This document shows, piece by piece, positions 1-7,410 of a stretch of 10,728 nt of DNA. Each line of letters starts with the position of its first letter. Position 1 is the stretch's first letter. The stretch comes from Firmicutes bacterium UBA1047 (GTDB taxonomy: Bacteria > Bacillota > Clostridia > Tissierellales > Sedimentibacteraceae): NCBI GenBank assembly GCA_002316585.1, contig DCDU01000115.1, forward strand, positions 2,091 to 12,818. Direction: 5' to 3'. The notes under the pieces were generated by a model that saw nothing but the letters and a program-made list of their open reading frames with translations, searched no databases and was not told where the DNA came from. The position numbers and the translations under genes were made by a program.

Positions 1-40
1 TGCTGCTTATACAATATTGTATAGGTTGAAAGGATGTGAC

Positions 41-1096
41 ATGATGAGCAAAAAAGGTGTGTCCTCTCTAAAGGTGGCAGCCGCATATATAGGAACAGTA
101 GTCGGAGCAGGTTTTGCGACCGGTCAGGAAATACTGCAATTTTTCAACAGGTTTGGTGCCTTTGGATTAGCCGGCATACTAATCGCAACGATAATGTTTA
201 TAGTATTCGGATACTTCGTAATGGCTCTTGGAAGGAAGCTTAACTCCCGCTCCCATCTTGAAATCATTAAATACTCAGGCGGCAAAGAATTAGGAGCAAT
301 AATAGATTTAGTAATAACAGTATTCCTTTTTGGTTCCTTTACGGCAATGATAGCAGGAACAGGAGCGCTGTTTTCACAGCAATTTAACCTGCCTCCATTG
401 ACGGGAAATATAGTAATGGCTGTTCTTGCCACTGTTACTGTATTGACCGGAATAAACGGAGTAATCAACTCCCTAAGCTTTGTAGTACCATTTCTGCTGA
501 CGGCAGTTATTGGAACAGGTTTGTTTTCAATTATCAGCAGCAGACCCGACATAAACGCTGCAGCCATAGGAGAAAGCAGTCTCATAGCAAACTGGTTTGT
601 GTCAGCGGTCTTGTATGTATCCTACAATATCATTATTTCCACCGCAGTGCTGTCCCCTTTAGGTTCTGAAGCACAGGACATCAGGGCTGTCAGAAATGGA
701 GCTGTATTAGGCGGGCTTGGTTTAGGCCTGGGTGCTGTTATGATTTACTTCGCATTATCCTGCAGCATATCGGAAGTCACTGATTTAGAGGTGCCCATGA
801 TTTACATTGCCGGAGGTATACATCCGGCTATACAGACAGCCTATGCCGCTGTCTTGGCGGCAGAAATTTACACAACCGCTGTAGCCTCCCTTTACGGATT
901 TGTTTCACGAATATCCGATATACGCAGGCATCCGGTCAAAAGCAGGATAGCGGCAGCGGAAGTAACTGTAGCAGCATTATTGGCAAGTCAGTTTGGTTTT
1001 TCGAATTTAGTTAAATATTTGTACCCGGCGGTAGGTTACTGCGGAATTACACTGCTAGTATGCTTAATATTTGCAAAATTTAAAAGAGAGAATTAA
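41..1096 (+). CDS. ykvI: YkvI-family multi-spanning membrane protein (LeuT-fold transporter type)
   Basis: This is a hydrophobic protein of about 351 residues with roughly ten predicted membrane helices. The first helix carries the glycine-rich stretch VVGAGFATGQEILQFF near residue 20, which I recognise as the hallmark of the YkvI family (COG3949). That family is distantly related to the APC/LeuT-fold transporters. The unwound glycine-rich first helix is the usual substrate and ion site of that fold. The substrate is unknown, so transport of a small amine or amino acid is only inference. I chose the ATG at 41 because AAAGGA at 29-34 sits 6 bases before it. A second ATG at 44 is equally possible, and an in-frame TTG at 17 has no ribosome binding site. 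The gene converges on the DUF4367 gene with only 39 bases between them. It has no evident functional link to the rest of the window. Confidence 0.85.
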   Translation: MMSKKGVSSLKVAAAYIGTVVGAGFATGQEILQFFNRFGAFGLAGILIATIMFIVFGYFVMALGRKLNSRSHLEIIKYSGGKELGAIIDLVITVFLFGSFTAMIAGTGALFSQQFNLPPLTGNIVMAVLATVTVLTGINGVINSLSFVVPFLLTAVIGTGLFSIISSRPDINAAAIGESSLIANWFVSAVLYVSYNIIISTAVLSPLGSEAQDIRAVRNGAVLGGLGLGLGAVMIYFALSCSISEVTDLEVPMIYIAGGIHPAIQTAYAAVLAAEIYTTAVASLYGFVSRISDIRRHPVKSRIAAAEVTVAALLASQFGFSNLVKYLYPAVGYCGITLLVCLIFAKFKREN

Positions 1097-1117
1097 TACT
1101 TAGAGAATCTTAGGAAT

Positions 1118-1144
1118 TTTAGGGACGGACCTTTATCATTCTCT
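1118..1144. repeat. Possible degenerate REP-like fragment between convergent genes
   Basis: The short gap between the convergent ykvI and DUF4367 genes holds AGGGACGGACCTTTATCA at 1121-1138. From memory this resembles the dispersed GGGGACGGTTCTTTTGTC-type repeats seen in many Firmicutes genomes. The DUF4367 stop codon (TGA on the minus strand, 1136-1138) lies inside it. A 7-base inverted repeat, AGAGAAT at 1102-1108 and ATTCTCT at 1138-1144, encloses the gap with a 29-base loop. It has no T-run, so it is a weak terminator candidate at best. Only one copy is visible in the window, so its repeat nature is unproven. Confidence 0.3.
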
Positions 1145-1810
1145 GATATACAAAGATTCAGCTATCTTTATTATTTCTTCCCTGCTTTCATAGCCGCTTA
1201 TCATGTGCACATAACTGTTGTCGTTTACTATTATTGTTGTAAGTCCTCTTTTGCTGTAAATTATTCCATTCATCCCGTTAATTGTTATTTCTTCCGTAGT
1301 TATACCCTCTGTATCTACTGCCATGCTTACCCCTAATGTAAATTGTTCAACATAAATAACCTGTTCCTTTTCATTAGTGTAAACAAAAAAATGCATAAGC
1401 CTCATGTCTTCTTCTTCCGTTAATGTATACCCTTCGGGAATATATGCAGGTACGTAAACATCTTCAATTGTTTCTGGTACTGCAACATTTTCTTCGTTAT
1501 TGAACAAAATTTCAGAAAATTCAGTATAAATTTTTTCCGTCAGTTTTATTACAGGAAGTCTTACAGCTTCAACATGCATGGATGCTGCTGCGATAATTAT
1601 TATTAATGATGCTGCTGCGATACTTCTTCTTATTCTGAATTTATTTATATTTATATATTTTATATTTGCCTTCTTTATTAAGAGCTTCATTTTTTGTTCA
1701 AATTCACCAGAAAAGCTGTGATATTCCTCTAAGCTTGTATTCGAAGGAAAAGTTTCAAGCTCTTTTTCCATAGAAAGTCTTAATGCCTCTTTTAATACTT
1801 CATTAGCCAT
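1136..1810 (-). CDS. Membrane-anchored DUF4367 protein, likely partner (anti-sigma-like) of the adjacent sigma-like protein
   Basis: This protein of about 224 residues has a soluble, charged N-terminal part (residues 1-60), one membrane helix (about 63-78) and an extracytoplasmic C-terminal domain. The motif PAYIPEGY (121-128) and the end VHMISGYESREEIIKIAESL match DUF4367. The layout is that of a single-pass anti-sigma or sensor protein: cytoplasmic head, helix, outside domain. No zinc-binding HxxxCxxC motif is present in the head. The start at 1810 is chosen because AAAGGCGG stands about 6 bases upstream on the minus strand. An upstream in-frame ATG at 1843 overlaps the preceding gene and lacks a convincing site. 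The gene begins 26 bases after the sigma-like gene and is almost certainly cotranscribed with it. DUF4367 genes commonly follow sigma-70-like genes in Clostridia, which supports the pairing. The anti-sigma role itself is inference. Confidence 0.8.
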   Translation of the reverse strand: MANEVLKEALRLSMEKELETFPSNTSLEEYHSFSGEFEQKMKLLIKKANIKYININKFRIRRSIAAASLIIIIAAASMHVEAVRLPVIKLTEKIYTEFSEILFNNEENVAVPETIEDVYVPAYIPEGYTLTEEEDMRLMHFFVYTNEKEQVIYVEQFTLGVSMAVDTEGITTEEITINGMNGIIYSKRGLTTIIVNDNSYVHMISGYESREEIIKIAESLYIRE

Positions 1811-1836
1811 GTCAGACCGCCTTTCTAATATTTTAA

Positions 1837-2265
1837 TCAGCATCTTTCTGTATTTCTATAGTCGTTCCCATTCTCAAGGCTAATATATTCTTTCAGCTCT
1901 TTTCTCCCGCAAATTAGCTCCTTAAGCAGCTCATCAGAAGAATAATCAGCTACAGGCATATTATCCGATACTTTATATCCTAACACATCTTTCCAAATAA
2001 CAACAGCCCTGTTAATCGGCCGGAGTTTTAACAACTCTCTCTGAATTCCCTTATGATTATTATAGCAGCGTGATTTTGGCATCTTAAGGAATATTTTCAT
2101 TAATTCCAAGATTGTTAATTGAAGCATATTTGATGTAACATTATAATCCTCATTATATTCTTTGATGGTATGAGTTATTGCTAATGCAGCTATTTCCTCG
2201 GATGTTTTTTCTTCACCGGTCAGCCTGAAAGCAACAGTATATACTTTTTTAAAAAATAATTCCAT
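1837..2265 (-). CDS. Small diverged ECF-sigma-like protein, copy A
   Basis: This 142-residue protein has the outline of an ECF sigma factor. FFKKVYTVAFRLTGEEKTSEEIAALAI resembles region 2 (the usual FxxLYRLALRLTGnxxdAEDIvQea). LRPINRAVVIWKDVLGYKVSDNM and ELLKELICGRKEL occupy the place of region 4, with the same spacing as the usual helix-turn-helix. The -10 recognition helix is not recognisable: its slot, MLQLTILELMKIFLKMPK, lacks the typical tryptophan and basic residues. At 142 residues it is also shorter than typical ECF factors (160-190). It may therefore be a regulator derived from a sigma factor rather than an active one. The start at 2265 is preferred over the ATG at 2271 because AGGAAGG lies 8 bases before the former but only 2 before the latter. 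It is paired with the DUF4367 gene downstream, and a close paralog lies at 8221-8616. Confidence 0.75.
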   Translation of the reverse strand: MELFFKKVYTVAFRLTGEEKTSEEIAALAITHTIKEYNEDYNVTSNMLQLTILELMKIFLKMPKSRCYNNHKGIQRELLKLRPINRAVVIWKDVLGYKVSDNMPVADYSSDELLKELICGRKELKEYISLENGNDYRNTERC

Positions 2266-2362
2266 ATTCATAGCCTTCCTACCTAATATATTTATTAAAA
2301 AGTTTTCTATTTCTGCACTAAAAAATTTTGCCTTATACTATATAAACAATTTAAAAGCGGTT

Positions 2363-3298
2363 TTGGGGACAAAATTTATTTTGGAAACTATGCCTATGAC
2401 TTTTACAGAATTTTTATTAGCAAACGGAGATGGCAATCTTGTGAACTATATGAATACTATAGATAAAATTGAACCTATACCGGAAGCATTTTTCAACCCG
2501 CTTTATGAAAAGCTTAAAATGTATTTCGTAACAGGCGGAATGCCGGAATCTGTACGTGCTTGGGCTCTTGAGCGAGATGTTGAGCTTATGCAGCAGGTTC
2601 TGTCAAACATTTTGGGTGCATATGAAAGGGATTTTGCAAAGCATCCTGACCCCAAGGATTTTCCAAAGATATCACTTATCTGGAAGTCCATACCTTCTCA
2701 ATTGGCAAGGGAAAATAAAAAGTTTATCTATAAGGCAGTAAAAGAAGGAGCTAGGGCAAGGGAATACGAAGATGCCTTGCAGTGGCTTTGTGATGCTAAT
2801 CTGACTTATAAAATATATCGCAGCAGTGCACCGGGTCTACCCATTTCAGCATACGATGATTTATCTGCTTTTAAACTATATATGACAGATGTAGGACTAT
2901 TGCGAAGACTATCCCTCTTGGCTCCTTCAGCTTTTGTCGAGGGCAATCGGTTATTTGTGGAGTTTAAAGGTGCTTTAAGCGAAAATTACGTATTGCAAGC
3001 GCTCCGGAATCAGTTTGAAGCCATGCCGCGTTATTGGACAATGGACAATCCAAGATATGAAGTTGATTTTCTTATACAGAGAGAAAACGACATTTTTCCT
3101 GTAGAAGTTAAATCCGAGAGTAATGTGGAAAGCAGAAGCTTAAAAAAGTTTAAGGAGAAATATGGTGACAATGTTAAGTTGCGCGTCCGTTTTTCACTTA
3201 ACAACCTGCGCCTTGACAATGGTCTTTTAAATATTCCATCATTTTTGGCTGATTATGCTGATAAGCTTATAGGATTGGCTTTAGCTAAATCAAATTAA
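2363..3298 (+). pseudogene. 5'-truncated AAA_14/DUF4143 ATPase remnant
   Basis: The 311-codon open frame matches the C-terminal two thirds of the widespread AAA_14 plus DUF4143 proteins, which are usually about 400-450 residues. Family similarity begins at PMTFTEFL (residues 11-18), which in complete members follows the ATPase core. The N-terminal Walker A and B motifs are absent. The DUF4143 part looks intact: LYMTDVGLLRRL at 172-183, EFKGALSENYV at 200-210, and a PD-(D/E)xK-like D235...E248-V-K250 set in YEVDFLI...PVEVKSE. The frame stays open upstream into the spacer, but that translation is unrelated to the family. The only start candidates are a TTG at 2363 and internal ATGs, with no good ribosome binding site. 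It is most likely a decaying fragment left by recombination, pointing away from the minus-strand operons. A residual nuclease-like protein from an internal start cannot be excluded. Confidence 0.8.
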
Positions 3299-3318
3299 TT
3301 AAAATAGACTTTACTTTC

Positions 3319-3357
3319 AGAGCACTACATAGTTAATACTTGCAGTGCTCTTTTGAT
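3319..3357 (+). terminator. Rho-independent terminator after the DUF4143 remnant
   Basis: A perfect 8-bp stem, AGAGCACT at 3319-3326 and AGTGCTCT at 3344-3351, encloses a 17-base loop. TTTT followed by GATTATT comes directly after it on the plus strand. It lies 20 bases beyond the stop codon of the remnant. On the minus strand the hairpin is followed by GAAAG rather than a T-run, so it is a poor terminator for the permease gene. No other strong minus-strand terminator is seen in the 141-base gap 3299-3439. Confidence 0.75.
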
Positions 3358-3439
3358 TATTGCTCAAAACTATATTAATTCACTGATATACATTAACCAC
3401 TAACATTCAATTATTTTTATACAAAATAAAGCTCTGAAT

Positions 3440-5500
3440 TTAATTTGTCGAATTTACAATTTTATAATATGATTTAGCGGTAAGCTTATATACAATGCCG
3501 TAAATAATAACAAATATAAATATTGTTCCCAATGTGCATTCTACAAACAGCTTAACATTCGTCAGATTTAGTATTGCAAGTATTTTCCTTGTAATATCAA
3601 AGGCGAATGCAACATGGACAACCGCCAGCAATATGGGCAGATAGAATATTGTTAAAATTTGATTTTTTATTACAGTTCTTACTTCCTTCTTGCTCATCCC
3701 CACATTACGCATAATTAAAAATCTGTTTCTGTCTTCGTATCCTTCTGAAACTTGCTTATAATAGATTATAAGAACCGTTGCCATCAGGAAGAGTGTTCCT
3801 ATGAAAATCCCTATAAAAAACAAGCTGCCGTAAAGCTCCATAAACTGTTGTCTTGTGGTAAATATATTTTCAACTGTGGATACATGGGGTATATCAGCGT
3901 CATTCAATGCATCTCTTAAAGTAATATTGAACTCCTTTTTATCATCCAGATCACCGCTGAGATTAAATTTATAATTATATGTTACGGAAGTTGCACCGTA
4001 ATCTTGCGCCTCTCGCTCTCGATACATATTATTTACTTCATCTTTTACCATAATCAAATTTTCAAAGTCAGGTACAATAATAAAAATATAATCATATGCA
4101 AATGTCTGTTCAGCAAACTTATTATCTAATTCCATTGTTTGGGAATCCGAATCTATCTTAAATACATTTTCTCCAACAGTAAAGTTTTCCATAGAACTGT
4201 AACGGGAAGCCGAAGACAAAAGATATAGGGAATCACCGGATAACTCTTTAATATTTTCACCTTCTGCGGCAGCAGCCTTATAGTCATCCAATGTCATAGC
4301 CATAAAAATAACCATATCTTTCATTCCTTGAGATATATCATCTGTTATAGGTCTAAAACTTTCTCCGTCTACAATCCCCACTAATGAAAAAGAATAATAT
4401 TTGTTAACATCTTGTATTTCAACATTATACTTATTGGCATGATTTTGAATAGTTTTTTCTATCAATTCCGTATCGTAGTTGTAACTCATATTATATTTTG
4501 CGTCTTCCTCCGGCATATAAGCGTAACTGGTTATAACATCGCTGGGATATCTGGTGCGCATAACATTATCCATTCCCATATAAAGGGATACGGTTGAAGA
4601 CAGCACAACCAATACAGCCGTGCTTAATATACATATATTTGCAAGCCCTACGGCATTTTGTTTCATTCGGTACATCATACCGGAAACCGTGATAAAATGA
4701 GTTTTGTGGTAATAATACTTTTTATTCTTTTTCAACATTTTCAGAAGTACAATACTCCCGCTGATAAAAAGCAGATACGTACCCGCCATTACAAACAGCA
4801 CCGCCACAAAGAACACAGACATAGCCTGCAGGGGATTCTGTGTGGTAACGGCAATATAGTAGCCTATAGACAGACATACAGCCCCCAATAAAGCAAGTAT
4901 CCATTTTGCTTTCGGCTCTCTTTCCCCCACGTTGCTTCCTTGAAGCAATTCTATAGGTTTTAATCTCCTGATTTTCAAATTGTTATATAATATATTGACT
5001 ATAAAAATCGATAAAAATACCAGCATGGTCATGATTACCGCATTTGCTGAAATTCCGAAGTTTATTGTTGTGCTCAAATTAATCAGATTCAATAAAACTA
5101 AAAACAGCAGCTTTGAAAACAGCATTCCGCCGAGCAATCCTGCCAACATACTTATACCGCATGTCAATATTATTTCCCAAAACAATATATTTCCTATATG
5201 CTTCTTTTCCATTCCTAGTATATTGTATAGACCAAGCTCCTTGTTCCTTCGTTTAAGCAAAAATCCATTGGTATAGAATATTACCATAGCCGAAAAAATT
5301 CCGCATACCCAAACTCCTAAATCTAATATTATTCCAATGTCAGAACCACCGTAAAAAACAGCATCTGAAGCCTGATTATTAATTGACAGCAGCATATAGA
5401 ACAGCGCTATCATTGTACCGCATGACAATCCGAAAGGAAAAAATGTACTTTTATTCTTCTTAATATTGCTTATTGCCAACTTCAGATATATGCTATTCAT
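3440..5500 (-). CDS. bceB: BceB-type ABC transporter permease (peptide-antibiotic sensing and resistance)
   Basis: This is an FtsX-fold permease of 686 residues, the usual size for BceB/VraG/YxdM proteins. About ten membrane helices are visible, near residues 20-40, 57-80, 105-143 (probably two), 154-173, 199-218, 228-255, 285-308, 556-580, 614-634 and 652-673. A large extracytoplasmic domain of about 245 residues lies between helices 7 and 8, which is the diagnostic BceB layout. LGLYNILGMEKKHI (89-102) and FLIMRNVGMSKKEV (594-607) are the two cytoplasmic coupling segments that contact the ATPase. In this family the permease removes peptide antibiotics such as bacitracin or nisin from their lipid targets and reports transport activity to the kinase. 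The start at 5500 has AGGCGG about 8 bases upstream and overlaps the ATPase gene by 8 bases, implying translational coupling. The actual ligand cannot be read from the sequence. Confidence 0.92.
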   Translation of the reverse strand: MNSIYLKLAISNIKKNKSTFFPFGLSCGTMIALFYMLLSINNQASDAVFYGGSDIGIILDLGVWVCGIFSAMVIFYTNGFLLKRRNKELGLYNILGMEKKHIGNILFWEIILTCGISMLAGLLGGMLFSKLLFLVLLNLINLSTTINFGISANAVIMTMLVFLSIFIVNILYNNLKIRRLKPIELLQGSNVGEREPKAKWILALLGAVCLSIGYYIAVTTQNPLQAMSVFFVAVLFVMAGTYLLFISGSIVLLKMLKKNKKYYYHKTHFITVSGMMYRMKQNAVGLANICILSTAVLVVLSSTVSLYMGMDNVMRTRYPSDVITSYAYMPEEDAKYNMSYNYDTELIEKTIQNHANKYNVEIQDVNKYYSFSLVGIVDGESFRPITDDISQGMKDMVIFMAMTLDDYKAAAAEGENIKELSGDSLYLLSSASRYSSMENFTVGENVFKIDSDSQTMELDNKFAEQTFAYDYIFIIVPDFENLIMVKDEVNNMYREREAQDYGATSVTYNYKFNLSGDLDDKKEFNITLRDALNDADIPHVSTVENIFTTRQQFMELYGSLFFIGIFIGTLFLMATVLIIYYKQVSEGYEDRNRFLIMRNVGMSKKEVRTVIKNQILTIFYLPILLAVVHVAFAFDITRKILAILNLTNVKLFVECTLGTIFIFVIIYGIVYKLTAKSYYKIVNSTN

Positions 5501-6260
5501 GCAAATCACCGCCTGCAAGCAAAACTGTAAGTGTATTTGAAATTTTCAAATACATTTCATCATTTGTCATGTTGCCTCTGTATATCTGGTGATATATTTC
5601 CCCGTCTTTAATAAACAGCACCCTGCCCGCATGACTTGCGGCACGCACACTGTGAGTAACCATTAAAATAGTTTGACCGTCTTTGTGTAAATCTGAAAAT
5701 GTATCCAAAAGCTCTCCTGTTGATTTAGAATCCAAAGCCCCCGTAGGTTCATCCGCCAAGAGAATATCGGGATTTGTTATGATAGCTCTTGCAATTGCAG
5801 TTCTTTGTTTTTGACCTCCTGAAACCTCGTACGGATATTTTTTCAAAATATCCGAAATGCCTAATTTTGCAGCGATAGGCTCTAATTTCTCATTTATAAC
5901 CTCGTATTCTTTGCCCGCTAATACAAGGGGAAGATATATGTTATCCTCAATGGAAAATGTATCTAAGAGATTAAAATCCTGAAATACAAAACCTAAATGT
6001 TCTCTCCTAAATCTTGCCAGCTCATTTTCATTAATGGATACAGTATTTTCTCCGTTTAAAAAAACTTCTCCCGATGTAGGGCGGTCCATAGAAGCTAAAA
6101 TATTTAGAAGAGTGGTCTTTCCCGAGCCTGACTCTCCCATAATTGCTGCATATTCTCCCTTTTCCACGGAAAAGCTTATATTTTTTAATGCTGTTACTTT
6201 ACTTCCCCCAAACCTGGTAGTATAAACTTTCTTTAAATTGTTAACCTTCAATAATGGCAT
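5493..6260 (-). CDS. bceA: BceA-type ABC transporter ATP-binding protein
   Basis: This 255-residue ABC ATPase belongs to the MacB/LolD/BceA group. All motifs are intact: Walker A GESGSGKTT (42-50), Q-loop glutamine 94 in VFQDFNLLD, signature VSGGQKQR (146-153), Walker B ILLADEPTGALD (166-177) with catalytic E171, and switch histidine H203 in MVTHSVRAAS. It should drive the adjacent BceB permease from the cytoplasmic face. The ATG at 6260 is chosen because AGGAGG lies 8 bases upstream. The directly preceding TTG at 6263 is an alternative. The gene is separated from the kinase gene by 126 bases that carry a BceR-like operator, so it is probably the first gene of a separately induced bceAB transcript. 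MacB-type lipoprotein or macrolide exporters share this ATPase type. The partner permease and the neighbouring kinase settle the Bce assignment. Confidence 0.95.
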   Translation of the reverse strand: MPLLKVNNLKKVYTTRFGGSKVTALKNISFSVEKGEYAAIMGESGSGKTTLLNILASMDRPTSGEVFLNGENTVSINENELARFRREHLGFVFQDFNLLDTFSIEDNIYLPLVLAGKEYEVINEKLEPIAAKLGISDILKKYPYEVSGGQKQRTAIARAIITNPDILLADEPTGALDSKSTGELLDTFSDLHKDGQTILMVTHSVRAASHAGRVLFIKDGEIYHQIYRGNMTNDEMYLKISNTLTVLLAGGDLHE

Positions 6261-6330
6261 CAACTTTCCTCCTGTTTCTTTCTTTCATGTTTAAGTTTAA
6301 CTAAAAAAGAAATTCCGTGCCATAGACTTG

Positions 6331-6371
6331 CCTTACAATATAATTATAAACCTTACATTTTCGTAAGGTTT
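6331..6371. promoter_or_regulatory. Probable BceR-type operator upstream of bceAB
   Basis: A perfect 9-bp inverted repeat, AAACCTTAC at 6348-6356 and GTAAGGTTT at 6363-6371, has a 6-base centre. Its core TTACA-TTTT-CGTAA matches the BceR-like consensus I recall from the literature (TNACA-N4-TGTAA) at all but one fixed position. A further half-site, CCTTACA at 6331-6337, repeats the 6351-6357 half exactly 20 bases away, which is about two helical turns. The site lies between bceS and bceA, where response regulators of this family bind to induce the transporter. TATAAT at 6342-6347 (minus-strand reading) is next to the repeat, but I could not find a convincing matching -35, so the transcription start is unsettled. 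It lacks the T-run of a terminator. Confidence 0.7.
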
Positions 6372-6386
6372 GGGATGAACGTCAAG

Positions 6387-7400
6387 TCACTTCCTTGGTA
6401 AGGAAGTTGTCAGATTTATTTCCACTCTTGTTCCGATTCCAAGTTGGGAATAAATTTTAATATTGTGATTTAATTTTTCTAAAATCTGCTTTGAAAGATA
6501 AAGACCTATACCTGTAGCTTTTTTATCCAGACGCCCGTTATATCCGGTAAATCCCCTTTCAAAAATTCTATGGATGTCTTCTTCCGAAATTCCTATTCCC
6601 GTATCCTCAATAACCAATGTCTTGTCAGGAACAACATATATGGAGATACTTCCCTCATCGGTATATTTCAAAGCATTTGAAAGAATCTGCTTTATCACAA
6701 AAAAAAGCCATTTCTCGTCGGTAACAACAGTTGTATTAAATTCATCCAACTTAAGTGAAATTCCTTTGTTTATAAAAACTTTAGAATAATATTTAATCCC
6801 CTGTTTTACAATTTTCATAAGCGAATATTCCTTTAACAGCAAATCAGAATTCATTGTATCAAGTCTCATAAATTGCAGTACAGTATCTACATATCTTTCT
6901 ATTTCAAACAACTGTTCTTTTATTTTATATTTATCATCATGATCAAATTCGTTAAGAAGCAGATTAATAGCCGTAATGGGAGTTTTCATCTGATGAGCCC
7001 ATAATGTTATATATTCGCTCATATCACTGTATTTCTGATTGTTTTCTGATAATTGCAATCTATTGTATGTCATAAGCACATCCAGCATATTTTGATAATC
7101 TGCTTCCAACAGCGATTCCGACTCAGGAAGATTTTTCAGTGTTATTTCTATATGATTGGAAAGCTCAATCCTATAGTAATGCTTCCTGCAATACATGTAA
7201 AATTTAAAAACAGCGAATATTGTCCATAAAACCATGCATATTATTGCAGGATACAGGGCAATTTTCACATCCACATGATACAGCTTAAAAATCAATATGA
7301 AAATTAAGACGAACACAAAACTCATAATGATATTGCTTTTTCGCTCTTTTAAATATGAATTAAATAATGAACCTATATTTAAAGTCTTTGACTTATCCAT
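6387..7400 (-). CDS. bceS: BceS-type intramembrane-sensing histidine kinase
   Basis: This 337-residue kinase has two membrane helices (about 27-40 and 47-67) joined by only a few outside residues, so it has no real sensor domain. That is the hallmark of BceS kinases, which are switched by the BceAB transporter. The H-box is LWAHQMKTPI with phosphoacceptor H136. The ATP-binding domain has N242 (SNALKYT), the G1 box EDTGIGI (265-271) and the G2 box ATGIGLYL (295-302), all intact. The start at 7400 is chosen because AGAGGG lies 6 bases upstream. An in-frame ATG at 7406 abuts that site, and another at 7454 would overlap the regulator deeply. The 10-base gap after the response-regulator gene means the two are cotranscribed. 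The stop codon lies within a perfect hairpin. Confidence 0.93.
   Translation of the reverse strand: MDKSKTLNIGSLFNSYLKERKSNIIMSFVFVLIFILIFKLYHVDVKIALYPAIICMVLWTIFAVFKFYMYCRKHYYRIELSNHIEITLKNLPESESLLEADYQNMLDVLMTYNRLQLSENNQKYSDMSEYITLWAHQMKTPITAINLLLNEFDHDDKYKIKEQLFEIERYVDTVLQFMRLDTMNSDLLLKEYSLMKIVKQGIKYYSKVFINKGISLKLDEFNTTVVTDEKWLFFVIKQILSNALKYTDEGSISIYVVPDKTLVIEDTGIGISEEDIHRIFERGFTGYNGRLDKKATGIGLYLSKQILEKLNHNIKIYSQLGIGTRVEINLTTSLPRK
6389..6407. other. Perfect hairpin at the 3' end of bceS
   Basis: ACTTCCTT (6389-6396) and AAGGAAGT (6400-6407) form an 8-bp perfect stem with a 3-base loop. It covers the last codons of bceS and part of its stop. No T-run follows on either strand, so it is not a standard terminator. 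It could protect the 3' end of a bceRS message or act with the operator 18 bases further on. Chance cannot be excluded. Confidence 0.4.
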
Positions 7401-7410
7401 GACCATCCCT

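Noticed and set aside
17..43. Upstream TTG start extending the YkvI-type protein by 8 residues
   Set aside because: AAAGGA lies inside this extension and is well spaced for the ATG at 41 or 44; no ribosome binding site precedes the TTG.
1811..1843. Longer start of the DUF4367 protein overlapping the sigma-like gene
   Set aside because: The ATG at 1810 has AAAGGCGG at good spacing and the protein then begins with the family-like MANEVLKEAL; the extension has no good site.
2282..2362. Open frame upstream of the DUF4143 remnant as part of the coding region
   Set aside because: The frame is open but its translation has no ATPase features and the DNA is the AT-rich upstream region of the minus-strand sigma-like gene.
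3319..3351. Bidirectional terminator also serving bceB
   Set aside because: On the minus strand the stem is followed by GAAAG without a T-run and lies about 90 bases beyond the bceB stop; assigned to the plus strand only.
3440..6260. MacB/LolCDE-type lipoprotein or macrolide exporter
   Set aside because: The ten-helix permease with one large domain between helices 7 and 8, plus the adjacent kinase lacking a sensor domain, is specific to the Bce type.
6348..6371. Inverted repeat read as a terminator of bceRS
   Set aside because: No T-run follows the stem on the minus strand (it continues ATAATTATATTG), and the sequence fits the BceR-like operator pattern at the expected place.
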